From Amycolatopsis sp. CA-126428 (GTDB taxonomy: Bacteria; Actinomycetota; Actinomycetes; Mycobacteriales; Pseudonocardiaceae): 64,000 nt of DNA. This document shows positions 31,589 to 39,168 of this stretch, in pieces; positions within the stretch are counted from its first letter, which is position 1; every line of letters starts with the position of its first letter. The stretch covers positions 62,001 through 126,000 of the forward strand of contig NZ_PPHF01000181.1 in NCBI RefSeq assembly GCF_002904335.1, read 5' to 3'. The position numbers were made by a program, and so were the translations under genes. The notes under the pieces were generated by a model that worked only from the letters and a program-made list of their open reading frames with translations, was not told the origin of the DNA and made no database searches.

Positions 31589-32140
31589 ATGTTGGCTACC
31601 GAAATGCCGGAGGAAAGCAGGGGGAAGCGTCGCCGTCGACGCTGGCCGTGGATCGTCGGAGCCGTAGTGGTTCTGATCATCGTGGCGTTGGGGATCGTCG
31701 GCGCGAACACCCGCAAGACCGACGACAACGCAGCGGCCAGCCCGCCGCCGTCGGCGCCTCCCTCCTCGACACCAGTCCCGCCGACGAGCCCGGCCCCGCC
31801 GAGTTCATCGCCGTCGGAGCCGAGTACCGGGAAGCCCAGCTCCGCTCCTGCGACGGCGGCTCCCAGTCCCACGGATGCACTTCGGACGACGTTCCGGACC
31901 GACCATGGCGATCAGCCGTGGTTCACGAAGATCACGAGTGTCGATCTGGACGGGCGCGGGGTCATCGGACGGTCCACGCTGGCTAAGGGCGATCAGGCCG
32001 CGGTATCAGCCTGCGAAGCGTTGCGCAGCGCAGCGACGAAGACGCCGGTCGATTTCCAATCGGTGGCCGTGAGGGATGCGCAAGACCGGACCCTCGCGCA
32101 CTGGAGCGGGCTAACTGGGGACAACGCCTGCACGGCCTGA
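31589..32140 (+). CDS. Membrane-anchored protein with Pro/Ser linker and outer domain
   Basis: A 183-residue protein: a very basic cytoplasmic N-terminus (RGKRRRRRW), one membrane helix (IVGAVVVLIIVALGIVGA), a 55-residue Pro/Ser/Ala-rich wall-spanning linker and an outer domain of about 75 residues with two Cys (VSACEAL, DNACTA) that could form a disulfide. The outer part is not recognised. Such a layout suits a lysogeny-expressed surface protein, perhaps exclusion related (inference). A single-gene unit ended by the hairpin at 32167. Confidence 0.6.
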   Translation: MLATEMPEESRGKRRRRRWPWIVGAVVVLIIVALGIVGANTRKTDDNAAASPPPSAPPSSTPVPPTSPAPPSSSPSEPSTGKPSSAPATAAPSPTDALRTTFRTDHGDQPWFTKITSVDLDGRGVIGRSTLAKGDQAAVSACEALRSAATKTPVDFQSVAVRDAQDRTLAHWSGLTGDNACTA

Positions 32141-32166
32141 TCGAGCGCTGATGAGCCCTCCTTGAC

Positions 32167-32197
32167 GATGCCCCCGGCGCACCGTGCCGGGGGCATC
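32167..32197. terminator. 12-bp hairpin GATGCCCCCGGC
   Basis: A perfect stem with a 7-base loop followed by TTG, 26 bp after the preceding stop. The core GCCCCCGGC is shared with the hairpin at 26551. Confidence 0.65.
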
Positions 32198-32262
32198 TTG
32201 CTGCACGAGGCAGCGATAAGGTCGACAGCTGAGACGATTGATGCGTCCTGAAAGGCCAGCCG

Positions 32263-32649
32263 ATGAGCAGCGTCCGTTACCTGGTCGTCGATCCAGATGG
32301 CACGATCACGTACGGGCTCACCGCCACTGGCGGGGAGTTCGCGAAAGCAATCCAGGAGAACGTGGGCGACGTCAACGTCGTCGAACGGGTCCCGGTGGAT
32401 GTCGATCTCGCGATGTACCACTGCCGTCAAGCTGCACCCTCCGCGCTGGTGAACCTGGTAGCCGCCGTGGTCGTCACAGCGCACTGGGGCCGTGCGCCCG
32501 AGCGCTACACCGGCACTGTCGTGTTCTCGGGCGGCGGTCCAACCGGACAGGAGTCCGCTTCCCTCGGCGAAGAGACTGAGGAGTACGTGCGTGGCCTCGC
32601 TGCCTTCGCGTGCAGGCGTTCCGGTCTACCTGGCACTAGGCCGAAGTAG
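32263..32649 (+). CDS. DUF3846-like phage protein 2
   Basis: A 128-residue protein related to the one at 27216: VRYLVVDPDGTITYGLTATG at the N-terminus, VDVDLAMYHC in place of VDMDARLP, and RYTGTVVFSGGGPTGQESAS near the end aligned with YYGTAVFLGCPTTSGRETGL. The shared GTAVF/GTVVF and following Gly-rich loop mark the homology. Function unknown. It stands just upstream of the XRE regulator. Confidence 0.55.
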   Translation: MSSVRYLVVDPDGTITYGLTATGGEFAKAIQENVGDVNVVERVPVDVDLAMYHCRQAAPSALVNLVAAVVVTAHWGRAPERYTGTVVFSGGGPTGQESASLGEETEEYVRGLAAFACRRSGLPGTRPK

Positions 32650-32706
32650 CCGTACCTAAGCCCGTGACCAGGGCTTTGACCACCTGTCACCTGCTGGTGG
32701 ACACCA

Positions 32707-32740
32707 CCCGGTAGCCTTGAAACGCCCGGAGGCTACCGGG
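32707..32740. terminator. 10-bp inverted repeat CCCGGTAGCC
   Basis: A perfect stem with a 14-base loop lies between the DUF3846-like gene and the XRE regulator. It is either a terminator or an operator for the regulator. Confidence 0.4.
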
Positions 32741-32793
32741 GCGGCGCCTCGCTGGGCCGCGCAGGCAACTCGGCGACGGATTGGGTGGTTGCG

Positions 32794-33990
32794 ATGGAAG
32801 ACGGCGAGTACATCGGCCAACGCGTCCGCGAGCTCCGAATCTGGCGCCATAAGAGCCTGGAGGCGACAGCCCAGCTTGCCGGCATCTCGTTCGGCTATCT
32901 CGGCCAGATCGAACGCAACGAGAAGTCTGTCGCTCGTCGTCAGACCATCGAAGGCATCGCGCGAGCCCTGAAGGTCCATCCCAACGAGTTCACCAACAGG
33001 CCAGTTGGACCAGGTAGTACAATCAGCAGCGCGGCGCATGCGCGCCTTGAGGACATCGAAACGGCGCTGACCGAGTACTGGCCTGGCGAGCAGCCAGATG
33101 ACGCACCAGCACGGCCGTGGAAGCAAGTCCGAGCCGACCTGGCCAAGCTGATCGACGAGCTACGACCGCAGTCGCAATACGAGGCAATGGCCGAACTTGT
33201 CCCCATCCTCATTCGGGACCTTCTCCATTACGTCGGGAAGCCCCAGCAGCGGTCAGCGGCCTTGAAGGGGCTCATCGGCACCTATCACGCGACTGGTCGC
33301 GTGACGTCGGCACTGAACGCCGAACACCTGGGATACCTGGCTTCGGAGCGCGTTTCCCAGGCCGCCAGATTGCTCGAAGATCCCGAGTGGTTAGGCGTGG
33401 CCGCATGGACACGCGCGCACTACATCTCGTCGTTGTCGCGCCCCCGCCAGTACAAGTTGGCCATCGAGGCCGCGGAAGCCCCCGGAAGCCGACTGGAGTC
33501 CCGAGGCATGTCCCACCTCACGGCTGCACTTGCGGCAGCTGCGCAAGGGGACGAAGACACAGCGACAGCGCACTTGACCGAGGCCGGCGGAATGGCCGAC
33601 AGCCTCGGGCTGTCGAACAGCACGTGGGGCGCCGGGACGATGAACTTCGGCAAGTCCAACGTGGGTGTCTGGAGGGTCTCCCTCGGCGTCGAGCTGGGCG
33701 CCGGAGCTGGGATTGCCGAAGTCGCGCGAGGAGTCGACTGGCAGGCGATCCCCATGTCTCGTCAAGGCGCGTACTGGATGGAACTCGGGCGCGGACTGGT
33801 CGAGGACAAGCGGACTGTGAACGAAGGTCTGGAGGCGCTCCTCAAGGCGGAAGAACTCACGCCCGAGCAATTCCAGGCTAACGCATTTGTTCGAGACGCT
33901 GTCGTGACGATGCTGGCGAAGGCTCGACGCGATGCAGGGGGCCGTGAGCTGCGAGGACTTGCCTACCGTCTCGGTGTGGCCCCAGCCTGA
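32794..33990 (+). CDS. XRE-family regulator with large helical sensor domain
   Basis: A 398-residue regulator. Residues 8-65 are the XRE HTH (GQRVRELRIWRHKSLEATAQ, LAGISFGYLGQIERNEKSVA). The remaining 300 residues are all-helical and TPR-like, the layout of long actinobacterial XRE regulators that sit next to variable small genes. It could be the prophage repressor or a local regulator of the kinase cassette that follows. ATG 32794 is taken; GTG 32785 adds three residues and neither has a good ribosome site. A dyad operator candidate lies 32 bp after its stop. Confidence 0.8.
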   Translation: MEDGEYIGQRVRELRIWRHKSLEATAQLAGISFGYLGQIERNEKSVARRQTIEGIARALKVHPNEFTNRPVGPGSTISSAAHARLEDIETALTEYWPGEQPDDAPARPWKQVRADLAKLIDELRPQSQYEAMAELVPILIRDLLHYVGKPQQRSAALKGLIGTYHATGRVTSALNAEHLGYLASERVSQAARLLEDPEWLGVAAWTRAHYISSLSRPRQYKLAIEAAEAPGSRLESRGMSHLTAALAAAAQGDEDTATAHLTEAGGMADSLGLSNSTWGAGTMNFGKSNVGVWRVSLGVELGAGAGIAEVARGVDWQAIPMSRQGAYWMELGRGLVEDKRTVNEGLEALLKAEELTPEQFQANAFVRDAVVTMLAKARRDAGGRELRGLAYRLGVAPA

Positions 33991-34021
33991 CCTACGCCGA
34001 TCGGGTGAAACAGCCCTGGTT

Positions 34022-34036
34022 TGTACTTCTAGTACA
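34022..34036. promoter_or_regulatory. Operator candidate TGTACT-TCT-AGTACA
   Basis: A perfect 6-bp dyad with a 3-bp spacer, 53 bp before the ATG at 34090 and just after the XRE gene. Its symmetry suits an XRE dimer controlling the downstream cassette. Confidence 0.5.
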
Positions 34037-34089
34037 GGAACGGTCGTTTTCGGCTCCTAACGTCTAACTCCCATACAGGAGGTTAGGCG

Positions 34090-34449
34090 ATGAACACGGA
34101 GCGCAGCGCCCTACTGGACGGCCTCGGGTTATACGACGATCCCGACGTCGGTCCAGCAGACGTGCGCGATGCTCTGGCGGTTATCGATGTGATCGAGAAG
34201 GGCCTCTTCGTCTACAAAGGACCCGGCCAAGGCACCGACGACCTGTTCTTTCGGCGATTCACCGGGTTCTACGTCGATCACCTCTGGCTCGACACGTCCA
34301 AGGAGGGCGTATCACTCGGCCTCCGGTATGAACGTCGCGGCTATCCCTGGGCACGCGGCGATGAGCCCGAGCCCCTGCGCATCGCAGGACCTGGAACGGT
34401 GGTCGACGTGGCGCGCATCGTCACGATCGAATGGGCCACTCTCCTGTAA
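34090..34449 (+). CDS. Hypothetical protein next to the XRE regulator
   Basis: A 119-residue acidic protein (LLDGLGLYDDPDVGPADVRD) with an aromatic beta-rich second half (FFRRFTGFYVDHLWLDTSKE). Not recognised. It has a strong AGGAGG site at 34077-34082 and the dyad operator upstream, so it is probably the first gene of an XRE-controlled unit that includes the kinase cassette. Confidence 0.6.
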   Translation: MNTERSALLDGLGLYDDPDVGPADVRDALAVIDVIEKGLFVYKGPGQGTDDLFFRRFTGFYVDHLWLDTSKEGVSLGLRYERRGYPWARGDEPEPLRIAGPGTVVDVARIVTIEWATLL

Positions 34450-34468
34450 TAACAACGATTTCCGACCT

Positions 34469-34498
34469 GGATCACGGGTGCCCCCCGCCTCGTGATCC
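34469..34498. repeat. GGATCACG/CGTGATCC inverted repeat
   Basis: An 8-bp perfect dyad with a 14-base, C-rich loop, 30 bp before the short leader frame. It may attenuate transcription into the pseudokinase gene. Confidence 0.4.
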
Positions 34499-34528
34499 GG
34501 GTCGGTTCCACGCTTCGAGGTGTACCCG

Positions 34529-34585
34529 ATGAACGACACGAGCAGGCCCGCTCCCGCCCACGTAACGGCCGGTGATCAGGCGTGA
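34529..34585 (+). CDS. 18-codon leader peptide candidate
   Basis: The frame reads MNDTSRPAPAHVTAGDQA. It has a reasonable ribosome site (CGAGGTG, about 10 bp upstream) and its TGA overlaps the GTG of the pseudokinase gene (GTGA). The coupling and the hairpin upstream suggest a translated leader, but chance cannot be excluded at this length. Confidence 0.35.
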   Translation: MNDTSRPAPAHVTAGDQA

Positions 34586-35493
34586 GCCTTCTACAATGGG
34601 AAGAACTGCCTTCCGAGGTGCGTTCGAAGATCGAGGATCGGCTGGGCGCCAAAGTCAGCACGACAGTGGACAGCACCGGAGACGGGCCGCACGACTATTC
34701 CGGAACCGTGCATACCGCGATCGGATCCGCATACGTGCTGGCGGTAGAACAGGGAAACCAATTCGGGACCGAAGCCATACAACGGGAGCTTCGAGTACGC
34801 CAGCTGTTGCCCTCCATGGCTCCGCGATGCATCTGGACCTTAGGAAGTCTCACGTGGACAGTCGCCGGTTACGAGTCGATCGTCGGCGACCATCCTAAGC
34901 TCGGTCCCGGATCGGCGGACTTGCTGCCTGTATTGGACATGCTCGTCGACCTATCGGAGACTGGCGCGTCGTACCTGCATCCAGGCGACGAAAACACTTA
35001 TCGACGTACGTCACAGTTTGAGAGCTTGTCGCCTAGACTTTCCAAGGAGTCCGCGTGGCGAACTCTGATGACCTCCTCGGCGCGCGTACTCGACCCGTGG
35101 GAACGACGCCGAGCGACAACCTTCAGCGAGTACGAACTGCTGCTCTTAGAAGTGATGAGCGGCGGAATGGCGGCAGTGCACGGGAATGTCTCAGCACAGT
35201 CGATCCTGCTTAGCGCGTCCGGTCCGCGATTGACCGGCTGGCACGACGTCGCGAAGGCACCTTCATGGGTCGATCCCGCCGTGTTCGCGGTGCAGCTCGT
35301 GGTCAACGGACACAGTCCAGAAGCTGCGGATAGCTGGGTAGCGCAGGTGCCGGCCTGGAAGCAAGCGAGTCCAGACAGCATCGACGCGTTCGCCGTTTCC
35401 CTGCTGGGCCGCTGGATCCTGGCCAACCGACCGGCGCCGCTGCGGACAGCGGCGCGCCAGTATGTCGCACACCGGCTCGACCGAAGACGGTGA
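34582..35493 (+). CDS. APH-fold pseudokinase (catalytic residues lost)
   Basis: A 303-residue protein that parallels the kinase at 36694 along its length: both begin with a W-(E/D)-x-LP-x-x-V-R segment and end in matched helices (DPAVFAVQLVVNGHSPEAAD here, WVDDAFLVIRLIAAGHQPAE there; then RQYVAHRLDRR versus KTYARYRLAK). The phosphotransferase residues are gone: the HxD loop reads HGN (200-202), the metal Asp of the DW motif is Gly219 (TGWHD) and the ATP Lys of VFLKG is absent (YVLAVEQG). It is therefore probably a regulatory or scaffold partner of the active copy. GTG start coupled to a short leader. Confidence 0.6.
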   Translation: MSLLQWEELPSEVRSKIEDRLGAKVSTTVDSTGDGPHDYSGTVHTAIGSAYVLAVEQGNQFGTEAIQRELRVRQLLPSMAPRCIWTLGSLTWTVAGYESIVGDHPKLGPGSADLLPVLDMLVDLSETGASYLHPGDENTYRRTSQFESLSPRLSKESAWRTLMTSSARVLDPWERRRATTFSEYELLLLEVMSGGMAAVHGNVSAQSILLSASGPRLTGWHDVAKAPSWVDPAVFAVQLVVNGHSPEAADSWVAQVPAWKQASPDSIDAFAVSLLGRWILANRPAPLRTAARQYVAHRLDRRR

Positions 35494-35654
35494 TCGACTG
35501 GACATCCGAAAGTCCGGCTGAACAGACGCATCTCATCCCGACTCAGTCCGACGCCGCCGGACGCCGACTCCACGAATGGATCTTCAGCCAGAACCCGACG
35601 GTTTTTCTGCCGCAGGAGATCCATTGGCCACACCAAGACCCGGACAGGAAGTAG
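35490..35654 (+). CDS. 54-residue hypothetical protein coupled to the pseudokinase
   Basis: The frame starts with GTG overlapping the pseudokinase stop (GTGA). It encodes MIDWTSESPAEQTHLIPTQS and then a Trp-rich tail (HEWIFSQNPTVFLPQEIHWP). It is not recognised. The 4-bp overlap matches every other junction in this cassette, which is the main support. Its 3' end contains a copy of the GACCCGGACAGG repeat. Confidence 0.5.
   Translation: MIDWTSESPAEQTHLIPTQSDAAGRRLHEWIFSQNPTVFLPQEIHWPHQDPDRK
35637..35648 (+). repeat. GACCCGGACAGG repeat inside the cassette
   Basis: Exact copy, at the 3' end of the 54-residue gene and 33 bp before the ATG at 35682. It is the rightmost copy found; none was seen in the late arm. 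Confidence 0.55.
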
Positions 35655-35681
35655 CACATTGACACGCGCGGAGAGGACGTC

Positions 35682-35852
35682 ATGCCTAGTGGACGACATG
35701 CCGCCAACCCCGGTACCGGTTCGCAACGGCCACCCGGAACCATCGGGAGCTGCGGACTCATCCTGCTCATTGTCGGTTGTGGCGTCATGGTCGCGGCCGC
35801 GTTTGTCGCGGTCTACTACGCTACGCGCTTACTGCTCGGACTTCCGCTATGA
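35682..35852 (+). CDS. Small single-helix membrane protein
   Basis: A 56-residue protein, MPSGRHAANPGTGSQRPPGT then a strong membrane helix (CGLILLIVGCGVMVAAAFVA) and a short basic/aromatic tail. A GAGAGGA ribosome site precedes it and its stop overlaps the next ATG (ATGA). It would tether or signal for the cassette at the membrane; function unknown. Confidence 0.6.
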   Translation: MPSGRHAANPGTGSQRPPGTIGSCGLILLIVGCGVMVAAAFVAVYYATRLLLGLPL

Positions 35853-36697
35853 GTGAAGGACTTCAGTTCGAGTCGTACATCTCTATTCCTGAGGGCACCG
35901 AGATCGCGCACGACCTTCTACCTGCGGATGGAAAAGTAGCCCTGCAAATCGGTGCCGCCTTCGGCCTCTCCGACAAATCACTCCTATGCTTGACATTCGA
36001 TGATCCGGAGATGTTGACCAAGTTGATCAAGGTCGCACTATCCGCTCGGGCCGCACTCATGACGAGCCTCGGCAAACAGCTGACATCGGGCGAGGTGTCC
36101 AATGCCGTGCTGCTACCTGCCGGGAGCGGACAGTCCGCAGAAGTGTTCGCCACTTTCGAAGAAATTTCGGGATCGTCATCATCGAGGAAACGAGGGAAAG
36201 TAATGAGCGAGACCTCTGCAACTGAGCTGAGGGGCCAAGGGCTGGTATCGGAGCAGCTCTTCGAGCAGCTCGTCCGGCGAATCGTTCGTGAGCAAGCCAC
36301 GACGACCGAGTGGGCCACGCGGATCGTGGACCAGGCACTGGCGTTCCTGGCCGCCTGCGCCGTGTCGACCGAACCTCTCTCGCCGAGCAGCACCGTCGAC
36401 ATCGGCTGGCACGCGTTCATCCTCTACACAAAGGAGTACGCGGCGTTCTGCCAGCGAGTCGCCGGTCACTACCTCCACCACGACCCCACGCCGATCGGCG
36501 TCACGCCGAACGACCTGGAACCACAGGAGAATGTGGACCGCTCGGTGCGGGCGATCCGAGACGCCGGTTTCGCAGTCGACCCGGAGCTGTGGGACGCCTC
36601 AGCGAAGTGCTCCCAGTGTAAGCAGGGGTGTACCCACTCCGGCGGGAACACCGGGTGTCACCATCACCCGGTTCGTACAGATACGGTTACCGCGTGA
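35849..36697 (+). CDS. GRDP-like (DUF1399-like) protein with Cys/His tail
   Basis: A 282-residue protein in two parts. Residues 1-110 are an unassigned alpha/beta domain. Residues 119-260 resemble glycine-rich-domain-containing proteins: helical, with the signature DIGWHAFILYTKEYAAFCQR followed by VAGHYLHHDP. The tail CSQCKQGCTHSGGNTGCHHH is a dense metal-binding candidate. An internal in-frame ATG at 36203 has its own good ribosome site (GAGGGAAAG), so a shorter second product is possible. Coupled upstream to the small membrane protein and downstream to the kinase by 4-bp overlaps. Confidence 0.55.
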   Translation: MSEGLQFESYISIPEGTEIAHDLLPADGKVALQIGAAFGLSDKSLLCLTFDDPEMLTKLIKVALSARAALMTSLGKQLTSGEVSNAVLLPAGSGQSAEVFATFEEISGSSSSRKRGKVMSETSATELRGQGLVSEQLFEQLVRRIVREQATTTEWATRIVDQALAFLAACAVSTEPLSPSSTVDIGWHAFILYTKEYAAFCQRVAGHYLHHDPTPIGVTPNDLEPQENVDRSVRAIRDAGFAVDPELWDASAKCSQCKQGCTHSGGNTGCHHHPVRTDTVTA

Positions 36698-37569
36698 TCG
36701 AGCGGTTCGGTTGGGATGCCTTGCCCGAAGCTGTCCGGGACGAGGTTCAGGCGCACATCGGCGACGTGACCGTGATCCGTGACGTCGCCGAGGGCCAGAA
36801 CTGCAACCTGGCACTCGTCGTGCGAGGCGACGCGGGTGAGGTGTTCCTCAAGGGCGTCGTGGGCATCAGCCCGCGGATGAGGTGGCTTCGCAACGAGGCC
36901 GCCGCTGGCGACCTGGTACGCGGCATCGCGCCGTCGACTAGGTTCAGCGCCGACATCGAGCCCGAGTGGTTCGTGGTCGGGTTCGAGTACGTCGAGGGGC
37001 GGGCCGCGGACTTCACGCCGGGCTCGTCTGATCTGGAGATCGTCGCGAGCACGGTCGCCGAGATCAGTCGGCACCCGGCCGGGCCGGCGGCACCACTGAG
37101 CGAGCGTTGGGCCTCGTCGGACTGGTGGGTCAAGCTGGAAGAGGTGGCGCCGGACCAGGTGGCCGACTGGGACCTCGAAGCGCTCACGAAGTGGAGTGCG
37201 CTGACCGCTGATCTGGTTGGTGGGACTTCGCTCCTTCACACGGACCTCCACGAGCACCAGTTCCTCATCAGCGATCCGACGGCATCGGTTCGGGTGATCG
37301 ACTGGGGACGGCCAGCGGCTGGCGCAGCATGGGTTGATGACGCCTTCCTGGTCATTCGCCTGATCGCCGCCGGGCACCAACCGGCCGAGGCCGAGCGGTG
37401 GGCGGCGAGCATTCCGAGCTGGTCCGCTGGCAGCGACGAGGCCGTGACCTCGTTCGCGTGCTACGTGGCCGGCCTGTGGAGCTATCGGGGCACGACGTCC
37501 CCGTTCCCTGGTGCGAGCGGGCTCAGCCGGGCCGCGAAGACATACGCGCGGTACCGGCTGGCCAAGTAG
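36694..37569 (+). CDS. APH-fold phosphotransferase (active-type kinase)
   Basis: A 291-residue member of the aminoglycoside-phosphotransferase/choline-kinase-like fold. Lys53 in VFLKG would hold ATP, the catalytic loop is HTDLHEHQ (His182, Asp184, with Gln189 where Asn is usual) and the metal Asp203 is in VIDWGRP. The Asn-to-Gln change is non-canonical. The substrate is unknown and need not be an antibiotic; a small molecule, nucleotide or protein are all possible. It starts at GTG overlapping the GRDP-like stop and is followed by a hairpin at 37580. Its inactive relative is two genes upstream of the membrane protein. Confidence 0.7.
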   Translation: MIERFGWDALPEAVRDEVQAHIGDVTVIRDVAEGQNCNLALVVRGDAGEVFLKGVVGISPRMRWLRNEAAAGDLVRGIAPSTRFSADIEPEWFVVGFEYVEGRAADFTPGSSDLEIVASTVAEISRHPAGPAAPLSERWASSDWWVKLEEVAPDQVADWDLEALTKWSALTADLVGGTSLLHTDLHEHQFLISDPTASVRVIDWGRPAAGAAWVDDAFLVIRLIAAGHQPAEAERWAASIPSWSAGSDEAVTSFACYVAGLWSYRGTTSPFPGASGLSRAAKTYARYRLAK

Positions 37570-37579
37570 CCAGCCTCGA

Positions 37580-37612
37580 GGCAGGCCCCGGCCGCAGGGG
37601 CTAGGGCCTGCC
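37580..37612. terminator. Hairpin after the kinase
   Basis: GGCAGGCCC and its complement GGGCCTGCC flank a 15-base loop, 10 bp after the kinase stop. It ends the kinase cassette. The spacer to 37829 has a frame whose translation looks protein-like (VEVTFSVSLWQALEQ) but no start; I regard it as a possible remnant. Confidence 0.5.
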
Positions 37613-37829
37613 GCGGTCGCACAGACAAGTCCGGAACGGGTCAGCAGACGCCTCACGGCTGGGCAGGTACCCGGTCAACGGCGGCTTTTCCCGGGTCGAG
37701 GTCACCTTCTCCGTATCGCTTTGGCAGGCATTGGAACAGTGCCACGACGCGCCGGTCCCCGCGCCGCTCGGCCACATTCCGCCATGGCCTGCCGCTGAAT
37801 TCGCGAGATCACAAATAGAAAGAAAGTCG

Positions 37830-38756
37830 ATGTTTCAGCCCGTCAAACTGCATGTCGTCGCACTCAATCTCAAGCGCGGCGGCTACGATCGTGTCACCCG
37901 TCGACACGATCACGCAAAACTCCATACAATGCTATCCGGTTTGAGCACGCCGCCGCACATCCTGTTCCTTTCCGAATGCACCTATTACACAGAGCCAGCA
38001 TTTCAAAATGAGCCGCTGTTCGACGCACAAGAGACACTCGCGTCCCTGTGGGGCTACAGCGAAGACAATGCGGGAAATACCTTCCCGAAAGCGCGATACG
38101 ACGCATTCATTTCGAAGGTGCACGGTTCTGTGAACGTTCCGGGCCTGTTCATCGATCCCCGCTACGTTCGACCACTTCGCTGGTACGACGAGACTCAGCG
38201 ACGCAGCCTGGCGAACTCACTAACGGCGCGCATCAATGGTCACGACATTCAGCTGAAATCGGTCCACTGGAACGGTTCCTGCGGTTCGACACTGTTCGAC
38301 CAGCAGTCCTCTCAGGACGGACAGATGGCGCAGCACGCGGCGATCATCGGCGGCGACTTCAACGCCACCAGCTCGCATCCGAGGGAGAGCATCCCGGCTA
38401 ACTGGGGTGAGCGCTGTGACGAGCAGGGGCAGGCGCAGAAGCGCAGCCAGAAGGGTATTCGCGGCCCAGAGGGCGTGTGGCGTGTCTACACGGACCCGAT
38501 TGACAGCTTGTTGGAACACGGCTGGTGGGACGTCGGCGAGAAGGCGAAGGACTTCACCGTAACCGTTAACCGGTGGGTGGACGGCGGCTCCGGCCTACGG
38601 ATCGACCGCATCATGGTCAGTGACCGTGCGCCGGTCCGGCTCGTGCCGAACTCCTACAAGGTGCACGTGCCGAAGCCGGGCGAGAAGGAGCTGTCAGACC
38701 ACCGGATGGTCTCCTGCTGGTTGGAGGTCGCACCCGCCACCGCCGGTTCGCGATGA
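37830..38756 (+). CDS. Endonuclease/exonuclease/phosphatase-fold protein 1
   Basis: A 308-residue DNase I-like (EEP) protein. The catalytic set is visible: ALNLKRGG (Asn), LSECTYY (metal Glu), KSVHWNG (His), IIGGDFNATSS (Asp and Asn), GLRIDRIMVS and LSDHRMV (final Asp-His). It should be a Mg-dependent nuclease or phosphoesterase. ATG 37830 follows an AGAAAGAAAG site; the frame upstream is likely non-coding. The N-terminal 300 bp are A/T-richer than the phage average. It starts a six-gene block in which every junction overlaps. Related in fold to the product at 39165. Confidence 0.75.
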   Translation: MFQPVKLHVVALNLKRGGYDRVTRRHDHAKLHTMLSGLSTPPHILFLSECTYYTEPAFQNEPLFDAQETLASLWGYSEDNAGNTFPKARYDAFISKVHGSVNVPGLFIDPRYVRPLRWYDETQRRSLANSLTARINGHDIQLKSVHWNGSCGSTLFDQQSSQDGQMAQHAAIIGGDFNATSSHPRESIPANWGERCDEQGQAQKRSQKGIRGPEGVWRVYTDPIDSLLEHGWWDVGEKAKDFTVTVNRWVDGGSGLRIDRIMVSDRAPVRLVPNSYKVHVPKPGEKELSDHRMVSCWLEVAPATAGSR

Positions 38757-39046
38757 CGTACACCCGGAGAATGCAGACGGTCGGCAGCGTGATCACCGCC
38801 TGCCAACGGGCTCACGGACTTCCGGAGGACGCGGACTGGACGATGAACGTTCCTCCGCTGGAGTGCTCCGGCCTCTTCTTGCCGCCGTACCACCCGAGCC
38901 CTCGGGCTGCATGGGAGGTCATCGAGTGGTATGCGCGCGGACTGAACCTCATAAGGGCAGGCGCAAAGGTGGGCATCACCAGCAACACCGCGATGGATTG
39001 GATGAGGCGCATCGGAGCGCCACGGCGAAAGTCGTCGAAGCGGTGA
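38753..39046 (+). CDS. Small HTH-like protein between the two EEP genes
   Basis: A 97-residue protein. The C-terminal half resembles a resolvase/sigma-type HTH (VIEWYARGLNLIRAGAKVGI followed by TSNTAMDWMRRIGAPRR). The N-terminal half (ACQRAHGLPEDADWTMNVPP) is unassigned. It is coupled by ATGA upstream and GTGA downstream. It could direct the nuclease to DNA or regulate the block. Confidence 0.55.
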   Translation: MTYTRRMQTVGSVITACQRAHGLPEDADWTMNVPPLECSGLFLPPYHPSPRAAWEVIEWYARGLNLIRAGAKVGITSNTAMDWMRRIGAPRRKSSKR

Positions 39047-39168
39047 GCGCGCAGGGACCCCGCGGATTCGGCCACTTCTGGATTCTGCTTGGCCTGCTCG
39101 CTTTCGTAGGCGTGGTGGTGTGGGTCGCCTGGCAAGCAGCGAGCCAACCTATCGCCGGCGTCGTGTGA
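39043..39168 (+). CDS. 41-residue single-helix membrane peptide
   Basis: The frame reads MSAQGPRGFG, then a strong membrane helix (HFWILLGLLAFVGVVVWVAW), then QAASQPIAGVV. It starts with GTG overlapping the previous stop and ends overlapping the next GTG. The context and clear helix support a real small gene; it could anchor the neighbouring nucleases. Confidence 0.6.
   Translation: MSAQGPRGFGHFWILLGLLAFVGVVVWVAWQAASQPIAGVV

Noticed and set aside
32538..32549. A CAACCGGACAGG-like match to the repeat
   Set aside because: It lies inside the coding sequence of the second DUF3846-like gene, far from a start; counted as chance.
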